A DNA stretch of 64,000 bases from Solirubrobacter ginsenosidimutans (GTDB lineage Bacteria; Actinomycetota; Thermoleophilia; Solirubrobacterales; Solirubrobacteraceae), in contig NZ_JAPDOD010000051.1 in assembly GCF_027587205.1 (NCBI RefSeq), forward strand, positions 1 to 64,000, in the 5' to 3' direction. The translations under genes and the position numbers were made by a program. The notes below the pieces were generated by a model that was not told the origin of the DNA, made no database searches, and worked only from the letters and a program-made list of their open reading frames with translations. Below are positions 8,790-17,717 of this stretch, piece after piece. Position 1 is the first letter of the stretch; the number at the start of each line of letters is the position of its first letter.

Positions 8790-9292
8790 GACAGCTGCTC
8801 CGTCCTTTGAAGGTCGGGACGACGATCCCAGCCCGCCGTCACGCAGCTGTCACGCATTCATCACTGATTCTATATCGTTTTGGAAACCTTGCTAGTGAGA
8901 CCCTGCGGCCGGGTCGCCCGAACGCAGTGTCCTAGACGGTCGCCGTGTAGCGCAGCACCACCAAGCGCGGGCGACACCTTCGCCACGTCCACCGCGACGA
9001 GCGGCGGAAGCCTCTGTGGAGTCGTTCAAACTGGGCTGAGTTGCCGGGTGGCGCGGTCGCCGAGCACTGCGACGCGCTGGACGAGCTGGCTCGGCCGGTC
9101 AGCGGGCGCTCACCGCGTGTCGCTTCTCGCGGCGGCGGGACGTCACCCCCACTCCGGTAACACGGGATCGGCGCGGCCCGCTCGCTCGCCCAGCACCGGC
9201 GGTGTAGTGTCGCTCGTGGGCATCCGCGCAACCGTCCCGGAGGCGCCCTGGCGCGCGGCTCGACCCGGCCCGCCCAACGAAGGGGAAGCCTG
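8790..9292. other. divergent intergenic region with an AT-rich patch
   Basis: 503 nt between divergent genes. The patch at 8862-8884 is markedly AT-rich for this genome and reads TATAGAAT on the minus strand near 8870, a plausible -10 for the 792-residue protein about 85 nt away. No tRNA or hairpin was recognised, and open frames crossing the region lack RBS and protein-like composition. Confidence 0.35.
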
Positions 9293-9976
9293 ATGACTGG
9301 ACTTGAGCCGGTGCTGCCGGCGGCCAAAGCCGGAATGACCGCACTGGGAACGCTCGACCAGTGGCGCCGCAACAGCGAAGCCGCCGCGCGGACCAAGCAG
9401 GAGAAGACCGCGACACGGCTGCTCTACAACGCGCAGCTGATCCCGTTCTGCTGCCGGGCGCTCAACGAGACCTTCAAGGATGTCAACGTGCGTATCCAGG
9501 CGCTCCCGGCGACCGCCACCGATGAGCAGATCGACACGGTCGCCGACGCCGTCGAGAGCCTCGCCGACCGCGAGGACATCGTCGGGCGCCTGATCACTGC
9601 GGTCGCATTCCTGAACCAATACTCGGCCTCGGCACCGGGCCGCTTCGGGAAGGTCCTCCGCGCGATCCAACGCCAGGACGCGCGCAATGTCGCCGAGCAG
9701 ACGCTTACCGAGATCGCCGGGCTCGGCGAGCAGGCGCTCGCGATCGTCGGCGCCCGTGCGCACGACCCCACCCCGATCGGGGTCACCGAGCTGGAGGCGT
9801 GCCTGCGCGAGGCGCGTACGCCGGCGGAGATCCGGATGGTCAAGCAGCAGGCGGGAGGAGTGCTGGAGCGCATCGACGGCGTGCTGCTGCGCGACGCGCA
9901 CGAGAAGATCGGCACGCTCACCGGAGCGCTCGTCCAGGCCTACAGCCTGCCACCTCAGGGGGAGATCTACTTCTGA
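9293..9976 (+). CDS. hypothetical helical protein
   Basis: 227 residues. The ATG follows AAGGGGAAG, a good RBS. The composition is almost entirely helical, with heptad-like stretches (TATRLLYNAQLIPFCCRAL; AVESLADREDIVGRLITAVA) and a short non-helical tail ending SLPPQGEIYF. There is no signal peptide, membrane helix or catalytic motif. It diverges from the Cys-rich 792-residue gene. I do not recognise the family; a scaffold or bundle role is the most that can be said. Confidence 0.6.
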   Translation: MTGLEPVLPAAKAGMTALGTLDQWRRNSEAAARTKQEKTATRLLYNAQLIPFCCRALNETFKDVNVRIQALPATATDEQIDTVADAVESLADREDIVGRLITAVAFLNQYSASAPGRFGKVLRAIQRQDARNVAEQTLTEIAGLGEQALAIVGARAHDPTPIGVTELEACLREARTPAEIRMVKQQAGGVLERIDGVLLRDAHEKIGTLTGALVQAYSLPPQGEIYF

Positions 9977-10291
9977 TCCCGCCGGCGCTGCCGTTCCGTG
10001 CAGTGCGTCAAGCGCCCTACGGGACCGTGGCATCTCGAGGAACCGCCAGATGAAGAACTGCCCCGATCGTGTGCGCAGCCGGTCGAGGCGTGGCCTTCGA
10101 CGGCGACGGAGACGACGTCCGGCGTCTCACCCGCGACCGCTATTCGGCGTCCTCTGCGCTGTGCTGGCGTTCGTCGGCGAGTCCCAGCGCTCCTTTGCGC
10201 GAAACAGAGAGTCTCGGCGGGCTCAGGTCGTCGCCGCTGAAGCGGGAGCGCGCGGCACAAGTCTCGCCGTGCACCTAAGGGCGCGCGGCGC
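9977..10291. other. convergent intergenic region, nothing recognised
   Basis: 315 nt between the 3' ends of two convergent genes. No convincing frame, no hairpin with a long perfect stem and no RNA gene was seen. Confidence 0.4.
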
Positions 10292-12226
10292 CTACGGCAC
10301 TCGGAGTTCGATGCGCTTGGCGTCGTGGCCGGTGTAAGCGTGCTGGGCGCGCAGCGACACGTAGCGGATCGCGTCCGCGTGGGTGAGCGTCACGGCGAAC
10401 GCCCGTTGGCCGTCCCGCTCGACCTTGTGGACGCTCAACGGCTCGACGGCCGCCCCCGGCCGTGCCGCGCCCGTGACCCAGAACACCGTCCGGAGCGGGC
10501 GACGATTGGTGTGCCAGCTGACCCGGATGCGGTCGCCGCGGCGCACGGCGCGCAACCCGACGACGCGCGGGTCCGGCGGCGCGGCCCGGAGATCCAGGTT
10601 CAGCCTGACCGTGCGTTGCCGCAGCTTCAGCGCGTTCGGCGCGCCGTAGCTGATGCGGACCCGCACCGGACCGGGACGGCCGAGCGTGGCCGCTCGCTGC
10701 CCGCCGATGATGTTGAGCCGACCACGCCCGGCGCGATCGAGCAACAGCGCACCCTCGCCGGCTGCGTCTGTCACCAGAACGTGCGCGCGCACGAAACACG
10801 GCCCGCTGCACGTGACGGCGAGATTCACGTCGCCGTCGGGGGTCAGCGCGTCGGCGGCCGCGCGCAGGTGCACGGCCGGCGACGGCGGTTGTGGCCCGGG
10901 GGCGGCACCGTCCGCCGCCAGGTGCAGACGGAAGTCGACATCTGGGAGGTCCTCTGCCCACACCACTGCCGGGCGGCCGTCGGCGAGCACGAGCGCGAGC
11001 GGGTTGCGGATGTCCGCGAACGCGCCGCCGGCGAGCGTGGTCTGCGCGGCGCCGCCGGCCAGCGCCATGGTCGCCGTACGCACGCTGCGCGTCGGGATCC
11101 CCCCGAGCGTGCGGCGATACTCACGTGTGAAGACGACGCGGCCGTCCGGGGTCAGCGCCAAGTCCTGCGCGTCACCGAAGAAGCCCGGCCCGACGTCCCC
11201 CAAGAGGGCGACCCACTCGGAGGCGTAGAACGGGTCGCCGGTGTACGGCCGCGGCGGATCGACGGCCACGGGGGCGCCAAACGCACCCGGCGCCGTGCGC
11301 GTCGCCATCCGCAGGCTGCCGTCGCTGTTGCCTGTCCAGCCGATCGCCGCGCGGCCGCCGCTGTCGCTCGCCACCTCCACCTGGTACGCGACCGGGTCCA
11401 CCGCCGTGGTCAGCGGCACCGGCGCGCCGAACGGCGCGCCCGGCGCACGCTCGGCGACCAGCAGCGCACCCTTGGCCGGCAGCGCGACCAGCGCGCGACC
11501 GTCCGGGGCGACGCTCAGCGCCGCGCGGCCACGCCAGGCGATCGTGCCGAGCGACGTGCTGGTGAACGGCGCGCCGGGCGCGGCCGTGGCGATCTGGACC
11601 GGCACCTGCACCGGCACGCGAGCGCGATCGGCCGTCGCCCACAGCACGAACGCCTCGCCGTCGCCGCTGAACCCGGCGCTGAGCGCATAGGCATATTCCG
11701 TGGCAGCTCCGAGCGCCTCCGCGGCGCCGAAGCCGCCACTCGGCGAGCGCCGCGCCACCTGCAGCCGACGGGCCCCCGTCCCGTCGCCGGCCCACCAGGC
11801 GACCAGCCCATCGCCGCGGTCTGAGACCGAGACGGTCGGCTCGCCGTCAAAGGAGCCGAGGTTCTGGGCCTCGCTCCAGGAACCGCCGGGATCGCGCACG
11901 ACCACCATGAGGTAACCGTCCGCGTCCACAGCGGCCGCGACGGCGGCGCCGTTCGGCCGGGCGGCGACGGCCGGGCAGCTGCGACCGGCCATCAGCGGCA
12001 CGCGCTCCCCACGCGTGAACCCGGCGACCGCGGCCTGCATGAGCTGCGCCTCGTCGCGTTCTCCCAGGGTCACGAGCTCGCCCGGAACGCCGGTGGCCGC
12101 CAAGCAGCTGCTCCCACCGCCGAGCCGCAGCGGCGGCGCCTCGCTCCCCCAGGCCCGACCCGAGAGCACGAGCAGCGCGAGAAGCACGAGCAACGGCAAA
12201 GGCCGGGACAACACGCGCCCCAGCAT
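10292..12226 (-). CDS. secreted beta-propeller-like protein
   Basis: 644 residues from the ATG at 12226; a longer frame exists but the signal peptide begins here (basic LGRVLSRP, then PLLVLLALLVLSGRAWG). The mature protein consists of repeated four-strand units with D-G-x-x-x-V-W cores (SDRGDGLVAWW, SVAPDGRALVAL, TPDGRVVFTREY), as in seven- or eight-bladed propellers. The last ~180 residues (from about TPDGDVNLAVTC) form separate beta-sandwich modules with two Cys. It is likely extracellular; no catalytic motif is seen. Proteins like this are frequent in Solirubrobacterales. Confidence 0.7.
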   Translation of the reverse strand: MLGRVLSRPLPLLVLLALLVLSGRAWGSEAPPLRLGGGSSCLAATGVPGELVTLGERDEAQLMQAAVAGFTRGERVPLMAGRSCPAVAARPNGAAVAAAVDADGYLMVVVRDPGGSWSEAQNLGSFDGEPTVSVSDRGDGLVAWWAGDGTGARRLQVARRSPSGGFGAAEALGAATEYAYALSAGFSGDGEAFVLWATADRARVPVQVPVQIATAAPGAPFTSTSLGTIAWRGRAALSVAPDGRALVALPAKGALLVAERAPGAPFGAPVPLTTAVDPVAYQVEVASDSGGRAAIGWTGNSDGSLRMATRTAPGAFGAPVAVDPPRPYTGDPFYASEWVALLGDVGPGFFGDAQDLALTPDGRVVFTREYRRTLGGIPTRSVRTATMALAGGAAQTTLAGGAFADIRNPLALVLADGRPAVVWAEDLPDVDFRLHLAADGAAPGPQPPSPAVHLRAAADALTPDGDVNLAVTCSGPCFVRAHVLVTDAAGEGALLLDRAGRGRLNIIGGQRAATLGRPGPVRVRISYGAPNALKLRQRTVRLNLDLRAAPPDPRVVGLRAVRRGDRIRVSWHTNRRPLRTVFWVTGAARPGAAVEPLSVHKVERDGQRAFAVTLTHADAIRYVSLRAQHAYTGHDAKRIELRVP

Positions 12227-12576
12227 AGTCGGGGATCCTTCACAAGCAGAAGCCGCCGGGGTCCTTCCGGTGTTCCGCAACGCCGACCCTGATGGGCTTC
12301 GGCCCGGCGAAGACCACCTGGTCGTCCTCTCCGACGCCGGCGACCCGGTCAAGATCGTCGCGTTCTGGCGCGACGCGATCCCCGCCGACGCCCGGACTGT
12401 GCCCGGGGCCCTGTCAGCTCGCACGGCCGCGGCGGTCACGATCGACTTCCCACTCGGCTGTCCAACAACCGATCAAGCGGAGTCCGGGGCCGCGTCGGGT
12501 GGTTGCTTTCGCCAGCGTGGAGCTCAGGGGATGAGGCGGCTCGGACGGCGAGCACCATCCGAGCCGCTGCGAGCGG
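12227..12576. other. intergenic stretch with a possible coding remnant
   Basis: 350 nt between two minus-strand genes. A plus-strand frame at about 12270-12420 (GLRPGEDHLVVLSDAGDP, then a KIVAFWRDAIPAD helix) reads like protein, but it has no start or RBS and dissolves into random sequence, so it is at most a gene fragment. The hairpin at 12536-12567 is listed separately. Confidence 0.3.
12536..12567 (-). terminator. hairpin after the Asp-box protein gene
   Basis: A perfect 10-bp stem (12536-12545 with 12558-12567) around a 12-nt loop begins ten bases past the minus-strand stop at 12577. No T-run follows, which is common in high-GC actinobacterial terminators. Confidence 0.5.
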
Positions 12577-14553
12577 TCACTTCACGGGGATGTTGATTCC
12601 CTCGGTGTAGATGTTCTGGTCGTTGGCCTGGGCTGCGTTGGGTGCCGAGGCGGTGCAAACGCCGGGTGGTTGAGTGACGTTGCCGGCGGAGTCGCGGCAG
12701 ACGAAGAGGTCTGGGTCGCGGGTGTCCATCCAGGCCGGGTGGGCGACATCATCAGCGCTGAGCCCGCTGTAGTCACCGAAGAAGGCGCCTTCGAATTGCG
12801 TCGGCGGGGCCATCGAGCTCGTTGTCACGCGCGTCGTGCCGAAGGTCGAGCCGTCGCGGGTGCCGGACAGGCTCACATCCGAGAAGCCGGTCTGCTCGTC
12901 GTTTCCGTAGGCGCGGTCATAGAACGAGACGGCGAGTCGGCCGCGGGTGTCGAAGGCCGCCCACTGCCAGAACTGGTCGGCGCGCTCGTCGCCCTCGCGC
13001 GCGTCCGGCAGGGTCCGCACGTCGGTCGACCCGCCGGTGAATGACCTCCCGCCGTTGGTGGAGCGGCTGATCAGGATGTCGTTGTTGCATGCGCCTGGGG
13101 TCTTGACGCCGCTGTAGAGCGCTTGGAAGGTGTCGGGGTTGTAGCCCTGAGGCACGCACGGGGTGCGCTGGCGCTCGTTGGAGTGCCGGTTGATGTAGGA
13201 GCCGAAGGTCACGTCGATCTCGCGCGGGTCCCGCGGGTTGACGCCCGCCGACGGGTAGTTGACGGCGCGGAAGTACGAGTTCGCCGTCTCGCCCTTCTCG
13301 GGCACGCACGCGACGCCGGGGTCCTTGCCCTGGTAGGTCTCGCAGTCGGGCAGGTCGTAGTAGTCGGCGACCTTGACCGGCGGCGCGAACGTGTTGCCAC
13401 CGTCGGTCGACTTGGCAAGCAGCACCTGGGCGCGGTTGTCGATGCCCACCGGCGGCGCGGCCCGGCGATCGCCGCCGTCACCGCCTTCGTCGCCCTCGCC
13501 CGGACGCACGCCGGTCAGGTTGTAGTTGTCCCAGACCACATACAGCGCGCCGTCGGGGCCGGTGAACGGTTGCGAGAACTGGTTGGTGTTGCACGTGCCT
13601 TGCGGTGTCGCCCCGCCGAGCGTGTTCGAGCACAGCGCGCTGGTCGTGCTGACCAACTTCGGCGCGCTGAAGCTCTCCGCATAGTCACGGGAGTACGCCT
13701 CATAGATGTAGGAGGTCCCATCGGGCGCGAACAGCGTCCACGTGACGTAGATCCGGTCCTGGAACGGGCTCCCGCGCTGGTCGTCGACGGTCATGTACTG
13801 CTTGTCCAGGAGCGCGTCGCCGGCCCCGGCGACGTCATTGAGCTCGGCCACCGGCCGCGCCGGGAAGTTCCATGACGCGCCGCCGCTGCCTGTCGAGCGG
13901 AAGACGTAGAACGCGCTCGACTGGTCCGGGTTGTTGGCGACGGCCTCGCCGCGCATGAACATCTGGCACGACAGGTAGGCGTTGCCCTTGGTGTCCCAGG
14001 CGACCGACGTGTCCCCGGCGGCCTGCCAGTACTCGCGCGCCACACCGCCGAAGTTGTCGCCGCGCGTGAAGCCCATCGGCGGCGTCGAGTCCTGCCAGCT
14101 GCGGCCTCCGTCGACGCTGTAGTCCGAGTAGCAGTTGGCGTCGCCGCGGCGATAGTCGTTCGCGGAGGACACCATCCGCCGCGGATCGCCCGAGTCTTGC
14201 GCGATCGCCGTCTCGTTCTGGGCCTGCCCGCGGCCCTGCAGGTCAGGGTCGGTGAGGTTCAGGCAGTTCTGGTTGACGCGCACGTTGGAACCGCGATTGG
14301 TCGGGCAGCCAGTCAGCGAGCTGCGCTGCAGTGACGCCGTGGGCTGCTGCGTGCGGGCGTTCGGGGCCAGGCCCGCGGACTGCTCGAGCGCAGCGCGCGC
14401 GAAGCCCGACACGAGTCGCTGCTGGATCGGCGTCAGCGCGGCGAGCCGTGTGGCCTGCGCCTCCGAAGTGGTCCCGCCGGAGCCGACGCCGGCCAGAGCG
14501 GCGGCCGCTCCGGCGACCACGAGTATCGAGGCCGGTAGTAGGAAACGCCGCAT
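12577..14553 (-). CDS. secreted sialidase-like Asp-box propeller protein
   Basis: 658 residues. The ATG at 14553 is preceded by GGAGGAG and starts a signal peptide (RRFLLPASILVVAGAAAALAG). The mature part has repeated Asp-box motifs (S/T-x-D/N-x-G-x-x-W/F): SVDGGRSWQD, KSTDGGNTFAPP, RSTNGGRSFTGG and a degenerate RSTGSGGASWNFP. These are structural marks of the sialidase/BNR six-bladed propeller. The catalytic Arg triad of true sialidases cannot be confirmed by eye, so an enzymatic call is not safe. An N-terminal helix (LAALTPIQQRLVSGFARAAL) precedes the propeller. It is predicted to be extracellular. Confidence 0.8.
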   Translation of the reverse strand: MRRFLLPASILVVAGAAAALAGVGSGGTTSEAQATRLAALTPIQQRLVSGFARAALEQSAGLAPNARTQQPTASLQRSSLTGCPTNRGSNVRVNQNCLNLTDPDLQGRGQAQNETAIAQDSGDPRRMVSSANDYRRGDANCYSDYSVDGGRSWQDSTPPMGFTRGDNFGGVAREYWQAAGDTSVAWDTKGNAYLSCQMFMRGEAVANNPDQSSAFYVFRSTGSGGASWNFPARPVAELNDVAGAGDALLDKQYMTVDDQRGSPFQDRIYVTWTLFAPDGTSYIYEAYSRDYAESFSAPKLVSTTSALCSNTLGGATPQGTCNTNQFSQPFTGPDGALYVVWDNYNLTGVRPGEGDEGGDGGDRRAAPPVGIDNRAQVLLAKSTDGGNTFAPPVKVADYYDLPDCETYQGKDPGVACVPEKGETANSYFRAVNYPSAGVNPRDPREIDVTFGSYINRHSNERQRTPCVPQGYNPDTFQALYSGVKTPGACNNDILISRSTNGGRSFTGGSTDVRTLPDAREGDERADQFWQWAAFDTRGRLAVSFYDRAYGNDEQTGFSDVSLSGTRDGSTFGTTRVTTSSMAPPTQFEGAFFGDYSGLSADDVAHPAWMDTRDPDLFVCRDSAGNVTQPPGVCTASAPNAAQANDQNIYTEGINIPVK

Positions 14554-14668
14554 GCACTCCTCCTCCGTTGGCACCGCACCCGCCACCAGACCCGGAGACG
14601 GGCTACGACATGGCGAGCGTGACGCTACGCCTCCTGCACCGGCGAGCGTCACTCGCGCGGTCCGAGGC

Positions 14669-15043
14669 ATGACCGACAACGCGGCGTACCATCCGGCCGT
14701 GGCCCAAACTCGCGTGACGCTCGGCGTCTGTCTCGCTGTCGCCATCGTCGCCGCGGCACCAGTCGCGGCTGCGCCGCGGCCGATGATCGCGCTCGTGCGG
14801 ACCAAGCCAGTGCAGGTGCGCGCCAGCGGCTTCCAACCAGGTGAGCGTGTCCGGGTGACGGTCCACGCCGACACCGCGAGCTACACGACCGCAACCGCCG
14901 GGCGAGACGGCCGCTTCGACGCGCGCGTCCGCGGCGCCGCGATCTCTCACTGCCACGCGTTCGTGATCACCGCCGCGGGCGCGCACGGCGGCCACGCCGT
15001 CCTGCGCCGGCGTCCGCAATGCCCGGTGAGAACGAGCAGTTAA
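14669..15043 (+). CDS. small secreted hypothetical protein
   Basis: 124 residues from the ATG at 14669; a GTG at 14699 is an alternative start ten codons in. Both keep a strong signal sequence (VTLGVCLAVAIVAAAPVAAA). The mature ~90 residues form a single predicted beta-sandwich (KPVQVRASGFQPGERVRVTV), a pattern like IPT/Ig-type modules that add solvent-facing strands, with a Cys pair near the C terminus. It diverges from the Asp-box protein gene. The function is unknown. Confidence 0.6.
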   Translation: MTDNAAYHPAVAQTRVTLGVCLAVAIVAAAPVAAAPRPMIALVRTKPVQVRASGFQPGERVRVTVHADTASYTTATAGRDGRFDARVRGAAISHCHAFVITAAGAHGGHAVLRRRPQCPVRTSS

Positions 15044-15462
15044 GCCGCTCGAACGATCGGCGGACCGTAGGCCGGCGTGCGTGGACCGGATGCATCAGCT
15101 GGTCGGCGAGGGCCACGTGGGGTCATCTCCACCGATCGCTCGGACGCGGACGCAACACGGCGAGGCCTGAAGCCCGGGAACACCGGCCGGAACGCTTCGC
15201 GACGTCCTATCGACCGGAATGGGACTTCCAGGACGCCGACGCTGAAGTCGACCGAACGGCTCAGCGGCCACGACAGGACACTTCGCGAGGCCCGCGGGCA
15301 CTTCGACGCCCGCAATCACCGCCCGCGAATCGCACCGAGGCACCCCGTGCCTCGATGTGCCGTCCGCCTTCGTCGTGCAGGGCGAGACATCGGGCGACGG
15401 ACCGGCGTGATCTCGGGTGAATGCCCGATGCGCAGGCTCTCAGGGCTGCCTAGCGTGGCGGT
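15044..15462. other. intergenic, nothing recognised
   Basis: 419 nt ahead of the Vgb-like gene. It should carry that gene's promoter, but no clear -35/-10 pair, RNA gene or hairpin was found, and the open frames lack protein-like composition. Confidence 0.35.
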
Positions 15463-17325
15463 ATGTGGACACGCTGGCTCGCTGCGGCGCTCCTGCTGGG
15501 AGCGCTCGCGTCGCCCGCCGCGGCGGCGCCGTTGGACCGCTTCTACCTGCCCTCGGTGGCGAATCAGGACCTGAGCGCCGTCGCCGCCGGCGGTGACGGG
15601 CGTGTGTGGGTGGCGTTGCGCGGGGCGATCGGTGCCGTCGATCGCGACGGGATGGTGACGACGTACGCGACCGGTGGCTTGACGCCGGACGCGATCGCCG
15701 CCGGACCGGACGGCGCGGTGTGGTTCGCCGCTGGCGGGACGGTCGCGCGCGTGGCCGGCGGCGTGACGGCGATCGTGGCGCGAGGGCTCGTCGACGCGGA
15801 GTCGATCACCGCCGGGCCTGACGGCGCGATGTGGGTGGCCGAGACGTCCGCGGGCGACATCGCGCGGGTGACCGCCGACGGCGAGGTGCAGCGGTTCCGG
15901 CTCGGGAGCGGGGTGAGCGCGTGGTCGCTGACCGCCGGCCCGGATCGGAACCTCTGGTTCGCGGGTGCTCTGGACGCGCAAGGGCTGGTTGGGCGGCTGA
16001 CACCGAGTGGTCAAGTCACGACGTTCCGTTTTCCGCTGCTGCTGTCCGCGCGGGCGCCGATCATCGTCGCCGGGCCTGACGGCAACTTGTGGGTGGCGAG
16101 TGGACTCCCCAACGCCCTGCTGCGCGTCACGCCCGCCGGGGTCATCTCGACCGTCGACGTTGGCAGCCCGCCGCGCGCGCTGGCGCTTGCGCCCGACGGT
16201 GCGCTGTGGTTCTCAACCTTCGACGGGATCGTGCGACGCGCGCCCGATGGCACGCTCAGGCGCTTCGAGGACGCCTTCGGCGTCAGCTCGAATTGCGACG
16301 ACTTCGCGTTCGCGCAGCCGGCGCTCGCGGTGGCCGGCGACGGGACCGTCTGGGCCTCGTATCCGCAAGGCGCGCTGGACCGGTTCGCGGTAGGCGCGGC
16401 GGCGCCGGCGCCGGTGCGTCCGGTGCTGTCGGCGCGCGGGCCGTTGCGGGCGCCCGACGCGATGGTACGCGCCACCGACGGCAGTGCATGGATGGCGATG
16501 CGCTCCGCACTCGTCCGCGTCGCCGCGAGCGGGCGGCGCACGGTGTTTCATCCCTGGCGCGGTCGTCACTTCGCCTCGCTGACGACGGCCGCTCACGGTG
16601 GTGTGTGGTTCTCCACCGCCAATACGAAGCTCTCGTCGCTCTCGCCGACCGGGCGGGTGCGCTCCTACCGGTTGCCGCGCGGCGCGAAGATCAACGAACT
16701 CGCCCCAGGCACGCGCGGCAGCGTCTGGTACGTCGACTACGGCCTTCACTCCATCGGCCATCTCGACGTGGCGGGGAAGATCCGTGAGTACCGCCTCGGA
16801 CGCCATGCGCAGCCGTTCGGGATCGCCCCGCGATCCGCCGGCGGCGTCTGGGTGACAGACGCCAACCGCGCGATCGAGCGTGTCGGCCCGGGCGGCGACA
16901 TCACCCGCTTTCCGCGCACCGGCACCAGCGACGTGCCGGCCATCGTCACCGCCCCCGACGACAGCGCTTGGTTCACCGACTTCGGCGCACGGCGCGTCGG
17001 ACACATCACGCCGGCGGGGGCGATCCAACGGTTCCCGACGCACGGTCATCCAACGGCGATCGCGCTCGGCCCGGACGGCGCCGTCTGGTTCACCACCACC
17101 GCGGGCCCAGGGGCCCAGGGCGGGCTCGGACGCATCGACGCCGCCGGCCACGTGCGCGAGCTCCCCGTCCATCTGACCTGCACCGCGTCCTACCTCGGGC
17201 TGATCACCGGACCCGACGGCAATCTCTGGTTCGCCCAGGACGGCAGCCCGGTGGCGGTCGCCGAGCTGGACCCGCGCCGCCTCGCAGAAACTGGAGCGAT
17301 TCCGACCGCCGCCGGAGATGCCTAG
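15463..17325 (+). CDS. secreted Vgb-like (streptogramin-lyase-type) beta-propeller protein
   Basis: 620 residues. A signal peptide (WTRWLAAALLLGALASPAAAA) is followed by about a dozen ~40-residue blades containing the Vgb signature G-P-D-G-x-x-W-F/V (AAGPDGAVWFAAGG, TAGPDGAMWVAETS, VAGPDGNLWVASGL, LGPDGAVWFTTTAG, ITGPDGNLWFAQDG). Virginiamycin B lyase is a seven-bladed propeller of ~300 residues, so this is roughly a double propeller. The lyase's catalytic His/Glu set was not identified, and most proteins of this type in the group are surface or binding proteins, so antibiotic resistance should not be assumed. Confidence 0.82.
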   Translation: MWTRWLAAALLLGALASPAAAAPLDRFYLPSVANQDLSAVAAGGDGRVWVALRGAIGAVDRDGMVTTYATGGLTPDAIAAGPDGAVWFAAGGTVARVAGGVTAIVARGLVDAESITAGPDGAMWVAETSAGDIARVTADGEVQRFRLGSGVSAWSLTAGPDRNLWFAGALDAQGLVGRLTPSGQVTTFRFPLLLSARAPIIVAGPDGNLWVASGLPNALLRVTPAGVISTVDVGSPPRALALAPDGALWFSTFDGIVRRAPDGTLRRFEDAFGVSSNCDDFAFAQPALAVAGDGTVWASYPQGALDRFAVGAAAPAPVRPVLSARGPLRAPDAMVRATDGSAWMAMRSALVRVAASGRRTVFHPWRGRHFASLTTAAHGGVWFSTANTKLSSLSPTGRVRSYRLPRGAKINELAPGTRGSVWYVDYGLHSIGHLDVAGKIREYRLGRHAQPFGIAPRSAGGVWVTDANRAIERVGPGGDITRFPRTGTSDVPAIVTAPDDSAWFTDFGARRVGHITPAGAIQRFPTHGHPTAIALGPDGAVWFTTTAGPGAQGGLGRIDAAGHVRELPVHLTCTASYLGLITGPDGNLWFAQDGSPVAVAELDPRRLAETGAIPTAAGDA

Positions 17326-17635
17326 GCGAGCCGTCGCTCGTCACCGGAGAGCCTGCCGTCGGCCGACTCGCGCATCGGGCACCGGTCCACCCCGCCGCCA
17401 CGGCGGCCAGTGACACCGAGTTGATCGCGCCGTAGCGACGTCAGGCGGCATTGACGAGCTTGCCGCACTCGGCCTCGTCGAAGATCTCGGTCACGCTCGG
17501 GTGCATCGCGAGGCGGCCGAACAGATTCGCGCCGAGCAGCCCGGCAAGTCCGATGTCATGCGCGGCACGACCGACCTGGCTGAGCAAGACGGGCGGGACG
17601 GGAACCGGGGGAAGCCATGCCCGCACACTGCCCAC
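17326..17635 (-). pseudogene. decayed small membrane-type protein gene with an in-frame TGA
   Basis: The minus-strand frame reads RAAHDIGLAGLLGANLFGRL, then HPSVTEIFDEAECGKLVNAA, a TGA at 17443-17441, and without any frame change RRYGAINSVSLAAVAAGWTG. The expected residue at the TGA is Trp (TGG), as in intact relatives I recall with an AWRRYGAVN-like segment (from memory, not searched). The frame then runs into the 3' end of the Vgb-like gene without a proper end, and the N terminus lacks a convincing start. A nonsense mutation plus 3' truncation makes this a pseudogene. Confidence 0.6.
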
Positions 17636-17717
17636 GCGGGCGCGGCTGTGAAACCGCTCGCCGCCCCGCCGGGCGCCCGAGCGCGATCAACGCGGCTCGG
17701 ACCGGCGGGCCATGACA

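Noticed and set aside
10325..11824. Long plus-strand frame (499 codons) opposite the secreted propeller gene
   Set aside because: Composition is dominated by Arg, Gly, Ala and Pro, as expected of the antisense of a GC-rich gene; no RBS or domain.
12270..12420. Protein-like plus-strand stretch between two secreted protein genes
   Set aside because: No start, RBS or family match; kept only as a note in the intergenic entry.
15463..17325. Calling the Vgb-like gene a streptogramin resistance enzyme
   Set aside because: Only the propeller repeat signature is present; the lyase catalytic residues were not identified and the protein is twice the normal length and secreted.
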